This document shows, in pieces, positions 47,241 to 56,106 of a stretch of DNA of 64,000 bases. How positions within the stretch are numbered: position 1 is the first letter of the stretch; each line of letters begins with the position of its first letter. Made by a program: the position numbers and the translations under genes. The notes under the pieces were generated by a model. The model made no database searches, was not told the origin of the DNA, and saw nothing but the letters and a program-made list of their open reading frames with translations. The stretch spans positions 1,501,557 through 1,565,556 of the forward strand of contig NZ_CP130886.1 in assembly GCF_030622045.1 (NCBI RefSeq), written 5' to 3'. This DNA comes from Planctellipticum variicoloris (GTDB taxonomy: Bacteria; Planctomycetota; Planctomycetia; Planctomycetales; Planctomycetaceae).

Positions 47241-48188
47241 ATGTCGTCCGAATCATCGCCGTCCCATCCGCGACTCTGGGAGCAGCGCAATCCGATCGTG
47301 GCGGGCGTGCTGGCCTGGCTGATTCCGGGGGCCGGTCACCTGTATCAGGGACGAACCTTCAAGGCGGTCCTGTACTTCGTCTGCATCATGGGATTGTTTG
47401 TTGGCGGGGAACGGATGGGCGAGTGGTATGTTGTGTATCACGCGACTCCGAAGGGGCAGCGCTTTCCCCTCTCGGCCGGGTTTGCGGCGCAGCTTGCGGT
47501 CGGACTTCCATCGCTGCCGGCGCTGGTGCAGTCGCGGCGGGCGAAACACGACAATCGTTCGACCTATCAGTTGACCGCTCCGCTCGACGCACCGTTCACC
47601 GGACTGCTGGAAGCTTACGGCCCCGGCAGCGGAGAAGCTCGCGGCGTTCTGAAAGGACAGATTTCCCTGAAGTCCGCCGATAGCGGCGGCATCGCCGACA
47701 CCCGCGGCACACTGACCGGGACGCTCGACGGCAAACCGGTGGAATTAACGCTCGGCGGGGAATTCCAGCTCGGTCCGCCAATTGGCGCCGGGTTCGGGCG
47801 TCCGCTGGAGGTCGCGGTGGTCCGTGATGGCACCCAGCATCCGATGCAGACGCAGGTGGTCAAGGGAACGATTCCCCGTTCGTTCTGGAACGCGTACGCG
47901 GCTCCCCCCGAGCCGAGGGCGCTTGATGAAGTCACCCGGCGGCTGGGGCGGGTGTTTGAGCTGGCGCAGGTTTTTACCTGGGTCGCCGGCTTGCTGAATC
48001 TGCTGGCGATCTGGGACTGCGTGCAGGGGCCGGCTTACGGATTTGGGGATGAAGCGCCGCCGGCTCCAGCCGAACCGGCTGCGGATCCAAAAGCGGCCGT
48101 CGCCGCGGCCGCCCCGGCGGCTGCCACTCCGGAGCTGGTCTCGTCGACCGTCGCCACTCCCGGCGCCCCGGCGTCCCGTTCTGGCTGA
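47241..48188 (+). CDS. DUF6677-type membrane protein (TM2-like N-terminus)
   Basis: A 315-residue membrane protein. Near the N-terminus NPIVAGVLAWLIPGAGHLYQ followed by GRTFKAVLYFVCIMGLFVGG is a TM2-like hairpin seen in planctomycete DUF6677 proteins. A soluble beta-rich middle part follows (GEARGVLKGQISLKS, GTLTGTLDGKPVELTLGG), then a third membrane helix (FTWVAGLLNLLAIWD) and an alanine/proline-rich tail. The ATG at 47241 is preferred over a frame start 30 bases upstream because GGAAGG precedes it. Function unknown. It forms a probable operon with the 65-residue membrane protein that follows. Confidence 0.75.
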   Translation: MSSESSPSHPRLWEQRNPIVAGVLAWLIPGAGHLYQGRTFKAVLYFVCIMGLFVGGERMGEWYVVYHATPKGQRFPLSAGFAAQLAVGLPSLPALVQSRRAKHDNRSTYQLTAPLDAPFTGLLEAYGPGSGEARGVLKGQISLKSADSGGIADTRGTLTGTLDGKPVELTLGGEFQLGPPIGAGFGRPLEVAVVRDGTQHPMQTQVVKGTIPRSFWNAYAAPPEPRALDEVTRRLGRVFELAQVFTWVAGLLNLLAIWDCVQGPAYGFGDEAPPAPAEPAADPKAAVAAAAPAAATPELVSSTVATPGAPASRSG

Positions 48189-48245
48189 CAGCGTTTTTCC
48201 TGCCGGCTTTGAGAGTTGCCGTCTCCTTTCCCCATCGGCCCTGCC

Positions 48246-48443
48246 ATGAACTTCCTGCTGGCCACCATCAACGTCACCTGGTATCTGCTGCCGCTGGCCG
48301 CCATTGTCAGCCTGGTCTACAGCGCCAGCCGTTTCGAACTGCCCGATCGCATTCTGCGCCGTTCGCTGACGCTGTTTCTGCAGATCATGGGCTGCATGGC
48401 TGCGATCTTTGCGGTTCTCTGGCTGCTCTCCTACGGTTTGTAA
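48246..48443 (+). CDS. Tiny two-helix membrane protein
   Basis: A 65-residue protein, almost all membrane: NFLLATINVTWYLLPLAAIV and TLFLQIMGCMAAIFAVLWLL, joined by a short basic loop containing DRILRRS. It starts 57 bp after the DUF6677 stop on the same strand. It was chosen over a longer frame from 48216 because the ATG at 48246 begins directly with the first helix. It is probably a partner of the DUF6677 protein. No known family. Confidence 0.65.
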   Translation: MNFLLATINVTWYLLPLAAIVSLVYSASRFELPDRILRRSLTLFLQIMGCMAAIFAVLWLLSYGL

Positions 48444-48621
48444 AGATGCTGTAAAGATGGCGGCGCCCTGGATCGAGATTCGAAGGGGGCCGTGAGCCTT
48501 GAAGGCTCGACGCACGCGGCTGCGAAACCGGACGTTCGCCGACTCGCAGCCGGCAGGTTGAGTCGCTAACCTGTTCCCGAGTCGTTGATCGTTTCACACT
48601 ACGGTCTCATCGGGAACACTC

Positions 48622-49413
48622 ATGCGCTCCAGCAAGATCAAGGCCAAGCTCCGGAAGGGCGAGCCGGTCCTCGTCACTACGCTGCATTTCACCGATCCCT
48701 CCGCCTACGAGCTCGCGGGCCTGATGGGCTTCGACGGATTGTGGATGGATCTCGAACACCATATGACGAGCCTTGAGACTGCGGCCCGGCTGATGCGGGC
48801 GGCCCGCGTCGGTTCGATTGACATCATGGCCCGCCCCGCCAAGGGGGAGTTCATGCGGCTGGGGCGGATGCTGGAATCGGGCGCCAACGGCATCATGTAT
48901 CCCCGCTGCGACAACGCCGCCGAGGCCCGCGAAGTCGTCCGCTGGTCGAAGTTCGCTCCGCTCGGCGAGCGCGGCTTCGACGGCGGCAACGCAGATATGC
49001 CCTACTGCACGATGTCGTTCACGGACTACATCAAGACCGCCAACGAGCAGACGTTCATCGTCATTCAGATTGAAGATCCGAAGGCGCTGGAGCACGCCGA
49101 CGAGATCGCCGCCGTAGAAGGGGTCGACGTCCTGTTCCTGGGGCCGGCCGATTTTACCGTGCTCAGCGGAATTCCGGGGCAGTTCAATCATCCGCTCGTC
49201 GATGGCGCGATTCGCAAAGTCGCGGCCGCGGCGAAGAAGGCGGGCAAAGCCTGGGGGATGCCGAGCGGGTCGGTCGAGCGAACGAAGGAACTGATGGCGC
49301 TCGGCGCGAGCTTCATCGCCCACGGGGCCGACATCATCATGGTCAAGCAGGGACTCGAAGCGATCCAGGCATCGTTCGCGCCGCTGGGCTTCACCTTCGA
49401 GAACCGACTCTGA
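48622..49413 (+). CDS. HpcH/HpaI-family class II aldolase
   Basis: A 263-residue TIM-barrel aldolase of the 2-keto-3-deoxy sugar acid / citrate lyase beta group; members cleave or form pyruvate-aldehyde adducts with a divalent metal. Visible are GFDGLWMDLEHHMTSLET (catalytic region), IMARPAKGEFMRLGRMLESG, ANGIMYPRCDNAAEAREVV, the metal-binding Glu in VIQIEDPKALE and Asp in FLGPADFTVLSG. An ATG without a strong SD starts it. It is followed 77 bp later by an oxidoreductase and two SDRs on the same strand, which suggests a sugar or sugar-acid pathway; the exact substrate is unknown. Confidence 0.88.
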   Translation: MRSSKIKAKLRKGEPVLVTTLHFTDPSAYELAGLMGFDGLWMDLEHHMTSLETAARLMRAARVGSIDIMARPAKGEFMRLGRMLESGANGIMYPRCDNAAEAREVVRWSKFAPLGERGFDGGNADMPYCTMSFTDYIKTANEQTFIVIQIEDPKALEHADEIAAVEGVDVLFLGPADFTVLSGIPGQFNHPLVDGAIRKVAAAAKKAGKAWGMPSGSVERTKELMALGASFIAHGADIIMVKQGLEAIQASFAPLGFTFENRL

Positions 49414-49490
49414 GCAGTCGTAGCGGACCAATTCTAATGTCGGTCCGCGCAGCGGACCCTACACGACATGTTCGTGCAGAGATCCCTGAC

Positions 49491-50492
49491 ATGAGCGCGC
49501 AACACAAGCTGCTGGTCATCGGCGTCGGCTCGATCGGCGAACGGCACCTGCGGTGCTTTCTGTCGACGGGCCGCGTCGAAGCCGCCTTCGTCGAAGTGAA
49601 CCCCGCCCTCCGCGAGACCATCCGCGACCGCTACCCCGTCGCGGGGGCCTTCGACAGCCTGGAGGCCGGACTGGGCTGGCGGCCGACGCTCGCCGTCGTG
49701 GCGACCCCAGCCCCGCTGCACATGGGACAGTCCACCACGCTGCTCAACGCCGGCGTGCATACGCTGATCGAGAAACCCCTCAGCACGACCACCGACGGCG
49801 TTGCCGAACTGCTGGCGGCGGCGGATCGGCCGGGACTCGTTTCCGGTGTCGCCTACGTCTATCGCTGCCACCCGCTCCTGACCGCAATGCGCGAAGCCCT
49901 GCAGAGCGGCCGGTTCGGAAAGCCGGTCGAACTGGTCGCCGTCTCGGGACAGCACTTCCCGCTCTATCGGCCTGCCTATCGCACAATTTACTACAGCAGC
50001 CACGCGCATGGAGGCGGGGCGATTCAGGACGCTCTGACGCATGTGCTCAATGCCGGCGAGTGGCTCGTCGGGCCGATTGACCGGCTGGTCGCCGACGCGG
50101 CCCACCAGGTCCTCGAAGGGGTCGACGTCGAAGACACCGTCCACGTCCTGGCCCGTCACGGTAACGTGATGGGCAGCTACAGTCTCAACCAGCACCAGGC
50201 CCCGAACGAGTCGACGTTCACCGTCGTCTGCGAACGGGGAACGGTCCGCTGCGAGTTCCATCTGCATCGCTGGCGCTGGATGACTGAAGCCTCGGGCGAA
50301 TGGACCGATGAAACCATCGCTCCGCTCGAACGCGACACGGTCTTCATCGCGCAGGCAGAAATGTTCCTGGACGCGATCGATGGTCGGCGGCCGGTGCTCT
50401 GTCCTCTGAGCGAAGGTCTGCAGACGTTGCGCGTCAACCTGGCCGCTCTGACCAGCCTCCGGGAGCAACGCTGGCAAACGATCGAGCCTTGA
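49491..50492 (+). CDS. Gfo/Idh/MocA family NAD(P)-dependent oxidoreductase
   Basis: A 333-residue cytoplasmic oxidoreductase. The Rossmann start LLVIGVGSIGERHLRCFLST, the cofactor/substrate motif TLIEKPLSTT and GGAIQDALTHVLNAGEWLVG in the C-terminal half identify the family, which acts on sugars or sugar nucleotides. The ATG at 49491 begins the Rossmann domain and is preferred over the frame start at 49437. The following SDR gene begins 17 bp after its stop. Confidence 0.9.
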   Translation: MSAQHKLLVIGVGSIGERHLRCFLSTGRVEAAFVEVNPALRETIRDRYPVAGAFDSLEAGLGWRPTLAVVATPAPLHMGQSTTLLNAGVHTLIEKPLSTTTDGVAELLAAADRPGLVSGVAYVYRCHPLLTAMREALQSGRFGKPVELVAVSGQHFPLYRPAYRTIYYSSHAHGGGAIQDALTHVLNAGEWLVGPIDRLVADAAHQVLEGVDVEDTVHVLARHGNVMGSYSLNQHQAPNESTFTVVCERGTVRCEFHLHRWRWMTEASGEWTDETIAPLERDTVFIAQAEMFLDAIDGRRPVLCPLSEGLQTLRVNLAALTSLREQRWQTIEP

Positions 50493-50509
50493 ACTCTGGA
50501 ACGCGACAC

Positions 50510-51310
50510 ATGCCTCCTGCTGAACCGACTGTCTCCGAGCTGTTCGATCTCTCCGGCCAGGTGGTCCTGATCACCGGGGCAGGGGGGCACCTCGGCAGCG
50601 CGATGGCCCGAGCCCTGGCCGAAGCAGGCGCGTCAGTCATCGCCACCAGTCGCGACGTGGATAAGGCCGCAGCGATCGCCGCCAGACTTCCGAGTCCGAC
50701 AGGCGCCGTGCATTGTGGTGCCGCCCTCGACCATCTCGACACAGACGCCCTGCCGGAACGGTTCGGTCAGATCATCGAGCAGGCTGGAAAGGTCGATATC
50801 CTCGTCAACAACGGACACGCCGCCGACGGGCACGACTGGACCAGCGTGACCGCGGAAGACTTCAACCGGCAGCTCTCCAACGCCACCGGATATTTTCTGC
50901 TGTCGCGGCTGTTCCGCGACCACGTCGTCGTGCGGCAAGCACCCGGCAGTATCGTCATGCTCGGCTCCATGTACGGCGTCGTCGCGTCGTACCCGGATGC
51001 CTACGAGGGCGTCTGCCCCGCCAGCCCCGTCGCCTATCACGCTCTCAAGGGGGGCATCATCCAGATGACCCGCCACCTCGCCGCCTACTGGGCCGCCGAC
51101 GGTGTCCGCGTCAACTGCCTCAGCCCGGGTCCCTTCCCTAGCGAAAAAGCCCCGGCCGGCATGGTCGCCCGCCTCGAACAGAAGCTCCCGATGAAGCGCA
51201 TGGGCCAGGCCCACGAGTTGAAGGGGGCCATTGTGTTCCTCGCGAGCCGAGCCAGCAGCTTCATGACCGGCCAGAATCTGATCATCGACGGCGGATGGAC
51301 GGCATGGTAA
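50510..51310 (+). CDS. Short-chain dehydrogenase/reductase
   Basis: A 266-residue classical SDR. The cofactor loop is TGAGGHLGSAMARALAEAGA. The NAG-type motif reads LVNNGHAAD, the catalytic Ser is in MLGSMYGVVAS, and Tyr and Lys are in VAYHALKGGIIQMTR; RVNCLSPGPFPSE follows. The SMYG plus Pro-Gly-Pro pattern recalls SDRs paired with Gfo/Idh proteins in nonulosonic-acid clusters (PtmA type), but that link is only inferred. It forms a tight pair with the preceding oxidoreductase. Confidence 0.9.
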   Translation: MPPAEPTVSELFDLSGQVVLITGAGGHLGSAMARALAEAGASVIATSRDVDKAAAIAARLPSPTGAVHCGAALDHLDTDALPERFGQIIEQAGKVDILVNNGHAADGHDWTSVTAEDFNRQLSNATGYFLLSRLFRDHVVVRQAPGSIVMLGSMYGVVASYPDAYEGVCPASPVAYHALKGGIIQMTRHLAAYWAADGVRVNCLSPGPFPSEKAPAGMVARLEQKLPMKRMGQAHELKGAIVFLASRASSFMTGQNLIIDGGWTAW

Positions 51311-51511
51311 GCGGCGAATCTCGAAATCCGAAGCTCGCACAAGGTCACAATCAGAGTGAAGCGAAATCGGGTGGCTGGGGTCGGCTGCTTTGAGCCGCCC
51401 CCAGCGATTGCGCGGCAGACTTGGATGTTACCGGGTCGTATGGGGGCTCGAAGACTCGACTCCAGCCACTCGATTCAATTGGATACGCCAGCAACTCTTC
51501 GAGACCATCTG

Positions 51512-52276
51512 ATGAAACTTCTCAACAAAACCGCCCTCGTCTCCGGCTCAGGCCGAGGCATTGGCCGTGGCTGCGCTCTCGAACTCGCCCGCGCCGGGGC
51601 CGACGTCGCCCTCAACGACCGCGAAGTCACCCCCGCCCTCGAATCCCTTGCCGCCGAGATCCGCGGCCTCGGTCGCCGGGCAGTGCTCGTCGCAGGCGAT
51701 GCCTTCGACCATGCCTCCTGCGCCGATATCGTCCAGCGGGCCATCGCCGGTCTCGGACGGATCGACATCCTGCTTAGCAACCCGGCCTACTCCCGCCGCG
51801 GCGACTTTCTCGACTATCCCATCGAGACGTTCCAGAAAGTCCTGCAGGGGACGCTGGTCGGCGGCTTCTCGATGAGCCAGGCGGTCGCCCGCCACATGGT
51901 CGAACGGGGCGGCCGAGGCAAGATTGTCTTCATTTCCAGCGTCCACTCCCGCCGACCGTACGCCCGCAGCATCGCCTACAACGCCGGCAAGGCGGGCCTC
52001 AATCACATGGCCTTCACCATCGCCACCGAACTGATGCCACACCGGATCAACGTCAACGTGATCGAACCGGGCTGGATCGACACCCCCGGCGAACACGAAG
52101 CCTTCGGCGCCGCCGCCATCGCCGAAGCCGGCTCGCAACTCCCCTGGGGCCGGATGGGCCAGCCGGAAGATATCGGAAAGGCCGCCGTTTTCCTGGCCTC
52201 AGACGACGCGGACTACATCACGGGGACGACGCTGGTCGTCGACGGCGGGTACACATTGCGGGATGCGAAGGAGTGA
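51512..52276 (+). CDS. Short-chain dehydrogenase/reductase
   Basis: A 254-residue SDR: TALVSGSGRGIGRGCALELA, catalytic Ser in FISSVHSRRPYARS, Tyr and Lys in IAYNAGKAGLNHMAF, and the C-terminal YITGTTLVVDGGYTLRD. The ATG at 51512 begins the Rossmann fold; the 156 bases of open frame upstream contain no good start. It lies 201 bp after the previous SDR and probably belongs to the same pathway group, though possibly with its own promoter. Substrate unknown; annotation as a 3-oxoacyl-ACP reductase would be unjustified without FAS neighbours. Confidence 0.9.
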   Translation: MKLLNKTALVSGSGRGIGRGCALELARAGADVALNDREVTPALESLAAEIRGLGRRAVLVAGDAFDHASCADIVQRAIAGLGRIDILLSNPAYSRRGDFLDYPIETFQKVLQGTLVGGFSMSQAVARHMVERGGRGKIVFISSVHSRRPYARSIAYNAGKAGLNHMAFTIATELMPHRINVNVIEPGWIDTPGEHEAFGAAAIAEAGSQLPWGRMGQPEDIGKAAVFLASDDADYITGTTLVVDGGYTLRDAKE

Positions 52277-52284
52277 TCGCCCTT

Positions 52285-52409
52285 GTTCCCAGGCTCTGCC
52301 TGGGAACACTGTCTTCGGACGCTCCGCGTCCTCTTGATCAGTGGCTCGCAGGAGGCAGACGAGGCAAAACCTCGGAAGAGGGCGTTTTCTAGCGGAGCCT
52401 GGGAACGAG
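52285..52409. repeat. Intergenic double-hairpin repeat, family 2 copy B, with inverted end
   Basis: GTTCCCAGGC/GCCTGGGAAC (52285-52307) and GGACGC/GCGTCC (52317-52331) repeat the layout at 45676. At 52393-52409 there is a 17-base exact inverted copy of the left end of that element. The whole 125-bp unit sits just after the SDR gene. Confidence 0.7.
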
Positions 52410-52432
52410 TGAATCCCTGGAATTGCGCAGTC

Positions 52433-52846
52433 CTAGTCGACTTCAACAGGCACCACCGCGAAGCCCATCGCAATCATCTCCTCGGCAACGCGTCGCGATT
52501 CCTCACAATCTTCGATCAACAGCGCCGTCGAAGTCGTCCGATCAACACACAGATAGGACATGCAAGGCTCGCGATCCACTCGATAGCGTACCTTTTCCGC
52601 TTCCAGCCGTTGCTTCAGCCACTGAAACTCAATCTCTCCCAATTCCTCCAGTTCCAGCCCCCCCGACTGTGCGATCATCCTTCGGAACTCGGCGGGCGGC
52701 AGGTTTCGGGACTGCGGCAGACAGCGACGGACGGCAACCAATTCAGCGGCTGTCGGCGTCGCACCCTCGAAGCACACCCTGACGCGATACCGAGTCTGGA
52801 AGGACTTTCTGACTTCCCAGTCGTGGCTACGGTTCCAGTCAGTCAT
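52433..52846 (-). CDS. Unrecognised small soluble protein
   Basis: A 137-residue acidic soluble protein (from ATG 52846; a GTG at 52903 would add 19 residues). It begins MTDWNRSHDWEVRKSFQTRY. The middle (TPTAAELVAVRRCLPQSRNL through WLKQRLEAEKVRYRVD) has a helix-helix-strand pattern that loosely resembles the ribosomal L7/L12 C-terminal fold. A final segment (TALLIEDCEESRRVAEEMIA) follows. No signal peptide, no catalytic motif and no family I can name. It stands alone, divergent from the beta-propeller gene. Confidence 0.6.
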   Translation of the reverse strand: MTDWNRSHDWEVRKSFQTRYRVRVCFEGATPTAAELVAVRRCLPQSRNLPPAEFRRMIAQSGGLELEELGEIEFQWLKQRLEAEKVRYRVDREPCMSYLCVDRTTSTALLIEDCEESRRVAEEMIAMGFAVVPVEVD

Positions 52847-52987
52847 CTCGCTCGCCAGACAGCACTCTGCGGTCGCCGATTCCCGTCCGCGCCATAGATT
52901 CACAACTTCCGATGTGTCACACTGGCACCGTCTCCAATCCTACCACCGGACCGACTCTCCCCGAAAGCACTTTGAGGAGCCCCCGCC

Positions 52988-54454
52988 GTGTGCGTGTCCC
53001 GTCGCTCGACTGCTGTCCTGAGCCTCTTCGCCCTCCTCACGTTCGCGTCGCCAACCCGCGCCGCTGACAAACCCGTCGAACTCGGCAACCGCCGCGAACT
53101 CTTCGTCGATTCTCTGCTGATCGATGATCTGAAGGGCGGCGAGCTCCGCCTGCAGACTCCCGTCGAGGCCGGCGTGGCTCTGCAGTTCGATGCCCCCTGG
53201 GAAGGACCGTTCGTCGGCTACCCCACGGTCCTCAAGGATGGTGACGTCTATCGCATGTACTATCGCGGCTGGCCGCAGACGAGCGACAAAGAAGTCACCT
53301 GCTACGCCGAGAGCCAGGATGGCGTCTCCTGGACCAAACCGAACCTGGGCCTCTTCGAATTTGGGGGCTCGAAAGAGAACAACATCCTCTTCTCCGAGCC
53401 GGGCGTCTCCCACAACTTCAGCCCGTTCCTCGACACCCGGCCCGGCGTCCCCGCCGATCAGCGGCTCAAAGCCATCGGCGGGACCGCGAAGACCGGGCTC
53501 ATCGCCTGGGCCAGCGGCGACGGCATCCACTGGCGGAAGCTTCAGGACGAGCCGGTCTTCCGCAAGGGGGCCTTCGATTCGCAGAACGTCGCCTTCTGGT
53601 CCGACGCCGAGCAGTGTTACCTGCTCTACTTTCGCGTCTTCACCGCCGGGACCGCCGACGAAAAAGTCTGGCAACCCAAAGGGTACCGCACCGTCGCCCG
53701 GTCGACATCGACCGACTTCCTCAACTGGACCGAGCCCGAACGGATGACGTTCGGGGAGACCGCCCCCGAGCATCTCTACACCAACCAGACCCAGCCCTAC
53801 TTCCGCGCTCCGCACATTTACATCGCGCTGCCGATGCGGTTCCTCCCCGGCCGGAAAGTCCTCACCGACGAGCAGGCCGCGAGACTCAACGTCAACAAGG
53901 GCTACGGCAGCGACTGTGCCGAGACGGTCCTCCTCACCAGCCGCGGCGGCAACGCCTACGATCGCACTTTTCTGGACGGCTTCATCCGCCCCGGCGTCGA
54001 TCTCGGCAACTGGGCCTCGCGGGCCGGCATCTCGGCCTTGGGCGTCGTCCCGACCGGCCCCGCCGAGATGTCCCTCTACAAGCAGGCCCATTACGCCCAA
54101 CCCAGCGCCCACCTCGTCCGCTACTCGCTCCGGACCGACGGGTTCGCTTCGGTCCATGCTCCGTTCCGTGGCGCCGCACTCGTCACGAAGCCTGTCACCT
54201 TCACCGGCCGGCAGCTCACCCTCAACTTCTCGACGGGAGCCTCGGGCGGCATCTTCGTGGAAGTCCTCGACGCCGACAAGAAACCGATCCCCGGCTTCAC
54301 CGGTGAAGAGGCCGTCGAAACCATTGGCGACGAAATCGAGCGAGTCGTCCGCTGGAAGAACGGCGACGACGTTTCGTCGCTGGCCGGTAAGCCGATCCGA
54401 CTTCGCTTCACAATGAAGGACGCGGATCTGTATTCGCTGCGGTTTCGCGAATGA
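52988..54454 (+). CDS. Secreted five-bladed beta-propeller (glycoside-hydrolase-like) protein
   Basis: A 488-residue secreted protein starting at GTG 52988 with GAGGAG eight bases upstream, followed by a signal peptide (TAVLSLFALLTFASPTRAA). The repeated blade pattern GYPTVLKDGDVYRMYYRGWP, SQDGVSWTKPNLGLFEF and STSTDFLNWTEPERMTFG is typical of glycosyl-hydrolase family 32/43/62-like propellers in planctomycete secretomes. The C-terminal 110 residues (TFTGRQLTLNFSTGASGGIF) form a separate beta-sandwich. Catalytic acids were not located with confidence, so glycosidase activity is only suggested. Confidence 0.8.
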   Translation: MCVSRRSTAVLSLFALLTFASPTRAADKPVELGNRRELFVDSLLIDDLKGGELRLQTPVEAGVALQFDAPWEGPFVGYPTVLKDGDVYRMYYRGWPQTSDKEVTCYAESQDGVSWTKPNLGLFEFGGSKENNILFSEPGVSHNFSPFLDTRPGVPADQRLKAIGGTAKTGLIAWASGDGIHWRKLQDEPVFRKGAFDSQNVAFWSDAEQCYLLYFRVFTAGTADEKVWQPKGYRTVARSTSTDFLNWTEPERMTFGETAPEHLYTNQTQPYFRAPHIYIALPMRFLPGRKVLTDEQAARLNVNKGYGSDCAETVLLTSRGGNAYDRTFLDGFIRPGVDLGNWASRAGISALGVVPTGPAEMSLYKQAHYAQPSAHLVRYSLRTDGFASVHAPFRGAALVTKPVTFTGRQLTLNFSTGASGGIFVEVLDADKKPIPGFTGEEAVETIGDEIERVVRWKNGDDVSSLAGKPIRLRFTMKDADLYSLRFRE

Positions 54455-54634
54455 TGGTCGACGCGGAGTGAACCACGAATCGCACCAATGAACACGAATC
54501 GAGAATGAGGGCAGGCGGATCCTGAGCGGAACTGCCCTCGAACTGTGAGTTTTGTGCTGTCTGCTTGTAAGGACCGGGGTTGCGCCAGGACGCTCCAGTC
54601 GCCGACCATCCACTGAGCCATCAGGAATCCCACA

Positions 54635-56074
54635 ATGCCTTTTGCCCGAAAGTCGTTACTGCTCCTGACTCTCTGCTGCCTGGCGCTGCTTGGATTTTCC
54701 AAAGCCCACGCCGGCCCCCTCAAAGCCGGGGCGGCGACCAGCAATATCACTCCCGAGCTGGGAGGCGGGATCATCGGCGGTTTTCTGCCGATCCCTTCGA
54801 AGCACGTCCATGACGAGCTCCACGCCCGCTGTCTGGTATTCGACGATGGGACGACTCAGGTCGCGATTGTCGTCTGCGACCTGCTCGGCCTGCATCGCGG
54901 CGTCAGCGACGAGGCCCGCAAGCTCATCGCCGAACGCCTCGGCATCCCCCGCGACAACGTCATGATTTCCGGCACGCATACCCACTCCGCAATCAGCGCT
55001 CTCGGCAGCAATCGCTTTCAGCACGAACAGCCGCTCGACGACTACCAGCAGTTTGTCGCCCGTCGCATCGCCGACGGCGTCCAGCGGGCCCGGAACAATC
55101 TGCAGCCGGCCGAGATCGCCTTTGGAACCGTCGGCATCTCCGAGCACGTCTTCAACCGTCGCTGGTACATGAAGACGGGGACCATCCCTCCCAATCCGTT
55201 CGGTGGGACCGACATCGTCAAAATGAACCCGCCTGGCGGCAGCCCCAACCTCATCGAACCCGCCGGACCCACCGATCCATCGGTCTCCTTCGTCGCCGTC
55301 CGCGAACCGAACGGCCGGCCGCTGTCGGTCTTCGCCGCGTATTCGCTCCACTACGTCGGCGACGTCGGACCAGGGCACATCTCCGCCGACTACTTCGCGG
55401 TCTTCTGCAAGGAGCTGGCACGGGCGTTGGAACCGGTCCCGCAGGATCCGCCGTTTGTCGCCCTGCTGGCGAACGGGACCAGCGGCGACATCAACAACAT
55501 CAACTTCCGCGAACCCCGCCCGCGCACGCCTCCCTACACCCGCATCAACGCCGTGGGACAGGACGTCGCCGCCAAAGTCGCAGCCGCCATGACCGGTCTC
55601 ACCTGGAAGGGGGACGTCACGCTCGGCGCCCGCTATCGGGAACCGGAGATCGGCATGCGGCGTCCGACCGAAGCCGAACTCGCGGCCGCAAAGAAGCTGA
55701 TCGCCGAAGACAAGTCCACTCCCGGCAAAGCCAATCTACCGGTGATTTACGCCGAGCGGACGCTCAAGATGGCCGAGAATCCCGCGACGTCGCCGATTCC
55801 GATTCAGATCCTGAAGCTGGGCGACGTCTGCGTGGGGAGCATGCCCTGCGAAATCTTCTGCGAGATCGGCCTGGAATTCAAAGACCGCTGCCCCATCAAG
55901 CCGGCGTTCATGATCTCGCTCAATCACGGCTACTACGGCTACCTGCCCCCCCCCCGCCAGCACAAGCTCGGAGGCTACGAAACCTGGATGGGCACCAATC
56001 GCCTGGAAGTTACCGCCTCCGAAAAACTGCTGGACCAGCTCGTAGAAATGGCCGCCGAGCTGAAGCAACCGTAG
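54635..56074 (+). CDS. Secreted neutral/alkaline ceramidase-like protein
   Basis: A 479-residue protein with a signal peptide (KSLLLLTLCCLALLGFSKAHA). The mature start AGAATSNITPELGGGIIGGF and the metal-ligand region MISGTHTHSAIS match the neutral ceramidase superfamily. FVALLANGTSGDINNINF occupies the position of the catalytic serine loop. True ceramidases hydrolyse the N-acyl bond of ceramide, but planctomycete members are numerous, shorter (no C-terminal Ig domain) and of unknown substrate. AGGAA precedes the ATG. It is followed by a textbook terminator. Confidence 0.85.
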   Translation: MPFARKSLLLLTLCCLALLGFSKAHAGPLKAGAATSNITPELGGGIIGGFLPIPSKHVHDELHARCLVFDDGTTQVAIVVCDLLGLHRGVSDEARKLIAERLGIPRDNVMISGTHTHSAISALGSNRFQHEQPLDDYQQFVARRIADGVQRARNNLQPAEIAFGTVGISEHVFNRRWYMKTGTIPPNPFGGTDIVKMNPPGGSPNLIEPAGPTDPSVSFVAVREPNGRPLSVFAAYSLHYVGDVGPGHISADYFAVFCKELARALEPVPQDPPFVALLANGTSGDINNINFREPRPRTPPYTRINAVGQDVAAKVAAAMTGLTWKGDVTLGARYREPEIGMRRPTEAELAAAKKLIAEDKSTPGKANLPVIYAERTLKMAENPATSPIPIQILKLGDVCVGSMPCEIFCEIGLEFKDRCPIKPAFMISLNHGYYGYLPPPRQHKLGGYETWMGTNRLEVTASEKLLDQLVEMAAELKQP

Positions 56075-56106
56075 GGCCGTCTGTGCCGGCCGCACCGTCG
56101 AGAGCC

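Noticed and set aside
51356-51511. Longer N-terminus for the second SDR
   Set aside because: The region overlaps a repeat-like sequence and has no start with a ribosome site; the Rossmann fold begins right at ATG 51512.
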